Source: Vulcanimicrobiota bacterium
GTDB lineage: Bacteria; Vulcanimicrobiota; Xenobia; Xenobiales; JADMJV01
NCBI GenBank assembly: GCA_023447635.1
Contig: JAEXNA010000160.1
Coordinates: 1 to 17,873 of the forward strand
Direction of reading: 5' to 3'
DNA length: 17,873 nucleotides
Both the position numbers and the translations under genes were made by a program. Under the pieces are notes generated by a model. That model did no database searches and was not told where the DNA came from. It saw only the letters and a program-made list of their open reading frames with translations. The stretch's first letter is position 1; each line of letters opens with the position of its first letter. Below are positions 14,401 through 17,873 of this stretch, piece after piece.

Positions 14401-14839
14401 CATCCACTCGGCCCTGGCCGAGTTCCGCTGCTCGCCGGACCGAATCTTGCTCGAGATTTCCGAAGAGCTGACCGGACCGGAGCTACCGCGACTCCGCGAC
14501 ACCCTGGCCAGCTTGCAGCAGCTGGGCGTGCGCCTGGCCGTGGACAACTTCGGAACTTCGTCGAGTTCGCTCCAGGAGCTGCGTCGCGGCCCGTTCCAGG
14601 TGCTCAAAATCGACCGTCGCTTCGTTCGCGGCATCCCCAACAACGAAGAGAACGCCGGGATCGTCCTTTCGGCCCTGACGCTGGGCCATCACCTCGGCCG
14701 CATCACGGTCGCCGTGGGGGTCGAGACCGAAGCGGAAAAGAGCTGGCTGGCCAAGACCGGCTGTCGCTTCGCGCAGGGGAATCTGCTCGCCGCTCCGCTG
14801 CCTCCTGAGCACGTTGCCGAGATCGTCAGCCGCCGGTAG
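11474..14839 (+). CDS. PAS / long coiled-coil / degenerate GGDEF / degenerate EAL protein
   Basis: A 1121-residue protein from ATG 11474; open frame upstream of this lies in the promoter region. Residues about 8-95 are PAS-like (LLSVLEQIPEGVFVLDAESKVIFAN). Residues about 100-690 are nearly continuous Glu/Leu/Gln-rich coiled coil, with eight 14-residue repeats at 371-482. A GGDEF domain starts at DPLTGLPNR (696): metal Asp are kept in RIDCDQFKTISD, but the signature is AEDEF (772-776), and the usual INDxxGH reads ISDTFGS. The product-inhibition RxxD is intact (R763-D766). An EAL domain follows: E904-A905-L906, SLNLSRRQ, LEISEEL, K1045, Q1101; DDFGTG reads DNFGTS (1024-1029) and the first Glu of AEGVE is Val1081. 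GGDEF and EAL make and cleave c-di-GMP; here both sites look weakened, so a sensor or scaffold role is inferred. No membrane segment, hence cytoplasmic. Confidence 0.93.
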   Translation: MSADVVAASDELLSVLEQIPEGVFVLDAESKVIFANKPGLRLVKLKPKKTLGEVFPYPLEDGTMRDFDVEMLVRPMTWGGQESRLVHLKPLKSAGAFHLEWKLESALEKARSAEHMLEEWKSREGMAAVDGGGANAELERSIEETRDQLTAAQSRESELSTRLDEYQVLLTRQRNEFEERQNELESLLEMAESRADELQAEVVSGDHQSAAELQTAIVAAREAEEQARHLESELVEARDRVRVSEEQAEVAEERAYSLETEVERLSADLEELEPLRQQIAQLSARAEELSAQAAAAPVVDVAALETEISELVGQLQARDEELAILTDRVETREDELAARETQLGEAAVTQRSLEADLEALRRQLGTLQGELSGLSEQAGARASEVSGMAEQLEGKDAQLAGLAEQLQGRETELSGLQEQLQAKELELTGLRDQLQGREVELAGLQEQLQGKDSELAGLSEQQHGKDAEVGGLLEQLRQRGEELEALRAQAEQTRQQALEAGQAAESVRGELQLAEAQLESLKSRLEEAEDTLRVRSEESDELAEQLRAETEQSEELVEQVRQENERLEGEYRELRVAYDELVSSGQGENDELRSRLSELEGAAAEAEGLQRENQKLAAQLEEIGDLTELGERADKLERKLEGALRRAEEAEERLEEERRLLGELRQTSDRRIAELESRSAAPMELDAETERMAFQDPLTGLPNRNILQKYLGFMLQQSVRYERYTALLRIDCDQFKTISDTFGSEVGDRLIRLVGERLSAVVRSSDVLGRLAEDEFVILLSDLPDQKEASVVTASVIKRIYHILKKPFAIDEQNISVGVSIGVSLYPLDAANGEQMFQHSAVALKRAKDTGRGQAQYFTPEVQSGHEARMMLDHELKLGLERNEFGLLYQPIFDLSNGQIVGVEALIRWNHPRLGSIGPDEFLKVAEESGLIVLIGNWALRSALQRAAQWQASGLGLFVSLNLSRRQLLQGDLLPTIHSALAEFRCSPDRILLEISEELTGPELPRLRDTLASLQQLGVRLAVDNFGTSSSSLQELRRGPFQVLKIDRRFVRGIPNNEENAGIVLSALTLGHHLGRITVAVGVETEAEKSWLAKTGCRFAQGNLLAAPLPPEHVAEIVSRR
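12584..12919 (+). repeat. Eight 42-bp units encoding a 14-residue coiled-coil repeat
   Basis: The frame reads eight consecutive 14-residue units of the form L-x-G-L-x-E-Q-L-Q-G-K/R-x-x-E (residues 371-482). Central units are the most alike: LAGLAEQLQGRETE, LSGLQEQLQAKELE, LTGLRDQLQGREVE and LAGLQEQLQGKDSE. Fourteen residues equal two heptads, so the array keeps coiled-coil register. DNA copies have diverged at third positions. Confidence 0.9.
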
Positions 14840-14871
14840 GTCCCTTCGCCGCTCGTGTGGTAAAGGGGCGC

Positions 14872-16050
14872 ATGACATACGATCGTGTTCTTCTTCTTGT
14901 CCTTGACGGCTGTGGTGCCGGCGTCGCCCCTGACGCCGCTGACTTCGGCGACGACCTGGCCCACCCCGGCGATACCCTGGTGCACGTGGCCCAGGCTGTG
15001 GGAGGGCTGAAGATCCCCCAACTACGTCGACTGGGGCTGGGCAATCTGCTCGCTCTGCAAGGCGGTGACGCCCTCGACAAGACTTCCGGCAGCTACGCCC
15101 GCCTCAGGGAGAAAAGCCGGGGCGGCAAAGACACCGTGACCGGTCACTGGGAAATGATGGGGATCGTGGTCGAGCAGAAATTTCCGACCTACCCGGACGG
15201 CTTCCCTCAAGACCTGCTCGACGAGTTCTCCGCCAAGATCGGGCGCGGCGTGATCGGCAACAAAGCTGCCTCCGGCACCGTGATCATCGACGAACTGGGC
15301 GAAGAGCACGGCCGCACGGGTTCCGTGATCGTTTACACCAGCGCGGACTCCGTTTTCCAGATCGCGGCCAATGAGGCTGTCGTACCGATCGAGGAGCTTT
15401 ACCAGATCTGTCTGACCGCTCGCGAACTGCTGCAGGGCGAACACGCCCTACAGCGGGTCATCGCTCGACCTTTTGAAGGGACCGACCGATCGAACTTCCG
15501 CCGCACCGAGCGTCGTAAGGACTACCCGCTGTCGCCGCCCGAGAACGTGCTGGACCATCTTCGCCAGGCCGACGTGTTCACCGCCGGGATCGGGGTCATT
15601 CCGGAAGTGTTCGACAACCGCGGCTTCTCTTACGGCTTTCGAACTCAGACCAACGAAGAGCACTACGAGGCGACGCTCAAACTGCTTGCCGAGCACGACA
15701 AAGGGTTCTTCTTCATCAACTTCGAGGACTTCGACATGCTGTTCGGGCACCGTTTGGACCCTCAGGGCTTCGCCGGCGCTCTCGAGACCTTCGACGGCTA
15801 CCTGACGGAGATTCTGGCCGCTATGGGCCCGAAGGACCTGCTCTTGATCACCGCCGACCACGGCAACGATCCCACCATCCCCAGTACCGATCATACTCGG
15901 GAATACGCCCCTTTGATCATGACGTGCAAAGCCTGGGAGGTCGGCAAAGCGCTGGGCGATCGTCCCACCTTCGCCGACGTTGGCGCCACCGTACTGGACG
16001 CTTTTGGGCTCTCGGCGACCACTCCGGGCGAGTCGTTATTACGCCTGTGA
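14872..16050 (+). CDS. deoB: Phosphopentomutase
   Basis: Interconverts ribose/deoxyribose 1-phosphate and 5-phosphate, linking nucleoside breakdown to the pentose phosphate pool. The product is 392 residues from ATG 14872, close to B. subtilis DeoB (394). Alkaline-phosphatase-superfamily motifs: VLDGCGAGVAPDA with metal Asp12; GGKDTVTGHWEMMG with Thr88, matching the phosphorylated Thr of B. cereus phosphopentomutase; VIGNKAASGT; NFEDFDMLFGHRLD; LLITADHGNDPT; and STDHTREYAPL. An upstream GTG (14857) adds only five residues; AAAGGGG (14862-14868) just ahead of ATG 14872 decides weakly for the shorter form. A gap of 32 bp follows the GGDEF-EAL gene and there is no visible terminator, so read-through is possible. 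It overlaps the next gene by 4 bp (GTGA). Confidence 0.96.
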   Translation: MTYDRVLLLVLDGCGAGVAPDAADFGDDLAHPGDTLVHVAQAVGGLKIPQLRRLGLGNLLALQGGDALDKTSGSYARLREKSRGGKDTVTGHWEMMGIVVEQKFPTYPDGFPQDLLDEFSAKIGRGVIGNKAASGTVIIDELGEEHGRTGSVIVYTSADSVFQIAANEAVVPIEELYQICLTARELLQGEHALQRVIARPFEGTDRSNFRRTERRKDYPLSPPENVLDHLRQADVFTAGIGVIPEVFDNRGFSYGFRTQTNEEHYEATLKLLAEHDKGFFFINFEDFDMLFGHRLDPQGFAGALETFDGYLTEILAAMGPKDLLLITADHGNDPTIPSTDHTREYAPLIMTCKAWEVGKALGDRPTFADVGATVLDAFGLSATTPGESLLRL

Positions 16051-17126
16051 GTTCGTCTCCTACGTCCGCTCGAGAGCGTCGTCGCATCGCTCCCGACTGG
16101 ACCCTGGGACAGCTCAAGGAGACCTTTCCTGGCGTCGAGCTAGCCCTCTATGCTTTCTTTGGCGTAGGTTCACGGGAGAGGGCCGGCTTTTCGGCGGCCG
16201 AGCGCCTGGAAGACCTCTTACGCCGTCACCTGGTCTTCGACGCTGAGCGGGCCTGCGCCCGACTGGACGCCCTGGCCGCCGAGGACTGGAGCCACGAGAT
16301 CAGTGCCAGGGAACTGAAGAGCGCCTTAGACAGAGAGGCGCTCCTGGTGATCGATGCCCGCTCGGCCGCTGAGCATGCCCTTGCCCGCCTACCGGACAGC
16401 CGTTTGCTAAGCGCCGAGTCAGTGGCCGCGCTGCGAGCGCGGCCCGAGGTCCCGGCGGTTCTGGTCTGCAACGACGGTAGTCAGGCGCCCGCCGCCTCTC
16501 GCCACCTGCGCGGACTTGGACTGGCGGCTCGCCATCTTCGAGGAGGCCTGGCCGCATGGGCTATTGATTCTGATGAAAGTTTTCCCATCAACTATCCACT
16601 CATGGAGACGCCAGGTCGCTGGCACCTTATCGCTGACGGGCAAACGCTTCGCTACAGGCGCCCTGAGCCTCGACCCCAATCACAGTGGCGCGTCTGGAGT
16701 CGTCCGGCTCTGCTCGCGCATCCTCGACTGGCGGAACTAGGAGAGGCGCTACCCCAACTCGAGATGGCGATCTGGACCCCGCGCAGCTTTGCCCTGCGCG
16801 GCGCCTTTACCGATCACACCAAAGTCATCGCCCTGGCCTTGCCCTGGCTGGAAGAAGGCGATCTGTGGGACAGCGGAGGGGAGGCCTCGGAAGTGGTCGC
16901 CGAGCGGACGACTCTGGAACGGGTGCTCGCCCTTGAGGCGCCCGCTATCCTACAGTCTCATAAGGGGACCGTGGAGGTCCGGGAATACGTCGACCGCGTG
17001 TTGACCCTGCAGTTGGGCGGTGGATGCTCCGGCTGTGCTTCGGCGAGTGTGACGACGCAGCGGGAACTCGCCGCCGCGCTCTACCGAGCGGTCCCCCTTT
17101 TAGACCGGATTCAGAACGCCGAGTAG
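16047..17126 (+). CDS. Fusion: DUF542/DUF1858-like, rhodanese and NifU-type domains
   Basis: A 359-residue protein starting with GTG 16047, which overlaps the deoB stop (GTGA). Residues about 17-72 (DWTLGQLKETFPGVELALYAFFGVG) resemble the DUF542/DUF1858 type that opens iron-sulfur repair proteins, but its usual Cys pair is missing. Residues about 83-172 are a rhodanese-like domain (LLVIDARSAAEH, active-site Cys141 in VLVCNDGSQAP, HLRGGLAAW), a sulfur-transfer fold. Residues about 180-285 match nothing I know. Residues about 288-355 are a NifU C-terminal/Nfu domain with GGGCSGCASASVT; Cys327 and Cys330 would hold an Fe-S cluster between subunits. The combination suggests sulfur delivery together with Fe-S cluster carrying, in the cytoplasm. 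The frame is open back to 15924, but that lies inside conserved deoB. Domain calls are good; the joint function is inferred. Confidence 0.85.
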   Translation: MSSSPTSARERRRIAPDWTLGQLKETFPGVELALYAFFGVGSRERAGFSAAERLEDLLRRHLVFDAERACARLDALAAEDWSHEISARELKSALDREALLVIDARSAAEHALARLPDSRLLSAESVAALRARPEVPAVLVCNDGSQAPAASRHLRGLGLAARHLRGGLAAWAIDSDESFPINYPLMETPGRWHLIADGQTLRYRRPEPRPQSQWRVWSRPALLAHPRLAELGEALPQLEMAIWTPRSFALRGAFTDHTKVIALALPWLEEGDLWDSGGEASEVVAERTTLERVLALEAPAILQSHKGTVEVREYVDRVLTLQLGGGCSGCASASVTTQRELAAALYRAVPLLDRIQNAE

Positions 17127-17147
17127 GGGAAACCGCCGCGAAAGAGA

Positions 17148-17188
17148 GCCAAGAAAAAGGGCCGCGTCGAGCGGCCCTTTTTCTTGGC
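17148..17188. terminator. Bidirectional intrinsic terminator
   Basis: A perfect inverted repeat with 18-bp arms (17148-17165 and 17171-17188) and a 5-nt loop (GTCGA). The GC-rich core GGGCCGC/GCGGCCC is flanked by A5 on the left and T5 on the right, so either strand's transcript ends with a stem followed by U residues. It sits between the stop of the rhodanese-NifU gene (17126) and the stop of the convergent aminotransferase gene (17211). Confidence 0.92.
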
Positions 17189-17210
17189 GATAGCCCGCAG
17201 TCCCGTGAGG

Positions 17211-17873
17211 CTACCGCAGCCCTTCCAGGTAGCTCTTGATGCGAGCGACGCCCTTCGTGATCGAATCGTCGTCGGTGGCAAAGGAGAGACGGATATGCTC
17301 CGGCCCTTCGAAGTCTTCGCCCGGCACCACGGCCACTCCGGTCTGCTCGAGCAGGGACTCGGCCAGCGCGGCGGCGCTATCGAGGACTCGACCGGTGGCA
17401 TCCTTTTTGCCAAAGAACGCGCTGATGTCCGGGAACACGTAGAAGGCTCCGGTGGGCCTGGGGCACTTAACCCCGGGGATCTCGGAGAGCAGTCCGTGGA
17501 TCAGGTCGGCTCGGCGCTCGAACGACTGACGCATCGTCTCGACATCGGCCTCGTGGGCCGTCAACGCCTCGGGGATAGCGGCCAGCACGAAGGACGTGAT
17601 GTTCGAGGTCATCTGGCCCTGCAGGGCGCCCATGGCCGCGATCACTTCCGGCTCGGCGATGGTGAAACCGACGCGCCATCCGGTCATCGAGTAGGCTTTG
17701 GAAAGCCCGTTGATGACGATCGATTTCTTCCGAATCTCGTCCGGGAAGGAGAGCAGCGAGCGAGTCTTCTGGCCGTGGTAGAGCAGCTGATCGTAGATCT
17801 CATCCGAGATGATGAACAGACCGGCGCCCACCGCGATCTCGACCAGTTCGGTGAGCTCTTCGGGGGTGTAGGT
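17211..17873 (-). CDS. Class I/II aminotransferase (5' end cut off)
   Basis: A PLP-dependent fold-type I aminotransferase, probably the aspartate aminotransferase group. The frame runs off the right edge, so the N-terminal portion is missing; 220 residues of a usual 390-400 are visible, starting TYTPEELTELVEIA. Motifs: ISDEIYDQLLY (PLP-contacting Asp and Tyr), NGLSKAYSMTGWRVGF with the Schiff-base Lys (codon at 17697-17699), RPTGAFYVFPD and HIRLSFATDDD with the substrate carboxylate-binding Arg. These are typical of aspartate/prephenate-type enzymes, but the N-terminal specificity residues are outside the window. It is convergent with the rhodanese-NifU gene and separated from it by a strong hairpin terminator. 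The 3' end is complete. Confidence 0.93.
   Translation of the reverse strand, partial: TYTPEELTELVEIAVGAGLFIISDEIYDQLLYHGQKTRSLLSFPDEIRKKSIVINGLSKAYSMTGWRVGFTIAEPEVIAAMGALQGQMTSNITSFVLAAIPEALTAHEADVETMRQSFERRADLIHGLLSEIPGVKCPRPTGAFYVFPDISAFFGKKDATGRVLDSAAALAESLLEQTGVAVVPGEDFEGPEHIRLSFATDDDSITKGVARIKSYLEGLR

Noticed and set aside
15924..16046. N-terminal extension of the rhodanese-NifU fusion
   Set aside because: It lies within conserved C-terminal deoB sequence in another frame and reads as Arg/Gly-rich noise; GTG 16047 with a 4-bp overlap is a typical operon start.
16227..16600. Gene model error or frameshift joining two genes into the rhodanese-NifU protein
   Set aside because: The frame is continuous from GTG 16047 to 17126 with rhodanese and NifU motifs in the same frame and no internal ribosome site with start of note.

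Overview
The window is a GC-rich, tightly packed stretch of bacterial chromosome with twelve supported genes plus two partial ones at the ends counted among them (PASTA protein at the left edge, aminotransferase at the right edge). No RNA genes, insertion sequences, CRISPR arrays or prophage genes were seen. The gene content (a membrane-anchored PASTA protein next to rpe, a lipoprotein, a PilT-family ATPase, c-di-GMP-type domains, DeoB) suits a free-living bacterium, perhaps from an uncultured, deeply branching lineage. No marker gene fixes the phylum, so the taxonomy is left open.

Left block, plus strand, 1-4687: PASTA protein (partial), rpe, a lipoprotein, a PilT-like ATPase and a nicotinamidase-like cysteine hydrolase. 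Gaps are 50, 6, 17 and -4 bp, so this looks like one operon. dcd (4774-5286) follows after 86 bp and meets the minus-strand HD phosphohydrolase gene (5294-6586) tail to tail, 7 bp apart. Both dcd and the HD protein belong to families that act on deoxynucleotides.

Middle block, 6820-10261: a large VIT/VWA protein with an eroded metal-binding site, and a short proline-rich protein of unknown function. The two form an isolated plus-strand pair, separated from the HD gene by a 233-bp divergent region and ending in stop codons that overlap those of a convergent gene. That gene (10258-11370, minus) encodes an S-adenosylhomocysteine-hydrolase-like protein whose NAD site is intact but whose substrate site is altered. 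It is divergent, across 103 bp carrying an inverted repeat, from a 1121-residue PAS / coiled-coil / GGDEF / EAL protein (11474-14839). In that protein both c-di-GMP enzyme sites are eroded, yet the RxxD inhibitory site is preserved.

Right block: deoB (14872-16050) overlaps by 4 bp a fusion protein with a DUF542/DUF1858-like segment, a rhodanese domain and a NifU-type CxxC domain (16047-17126). A perfect 18-bp-stem hairpin then separates it from a convergent, truncated class I aminotransferase.

Housekeeping pieces are pentose-phosphate/nucleoside metabolism (rpe, deoB), dNTP control (dcd, HD protein) and amino-acid metabolism. The less familiar material is the VIT/VWA plus proline-rich pair, and the divergent pair of a SAHH-like protein and a GGDEF-EAL protein. 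In each, enzyme or metal sites look converted to binding or scaffold roles. All functional statements rest on motif reading by eye; no database search was run.
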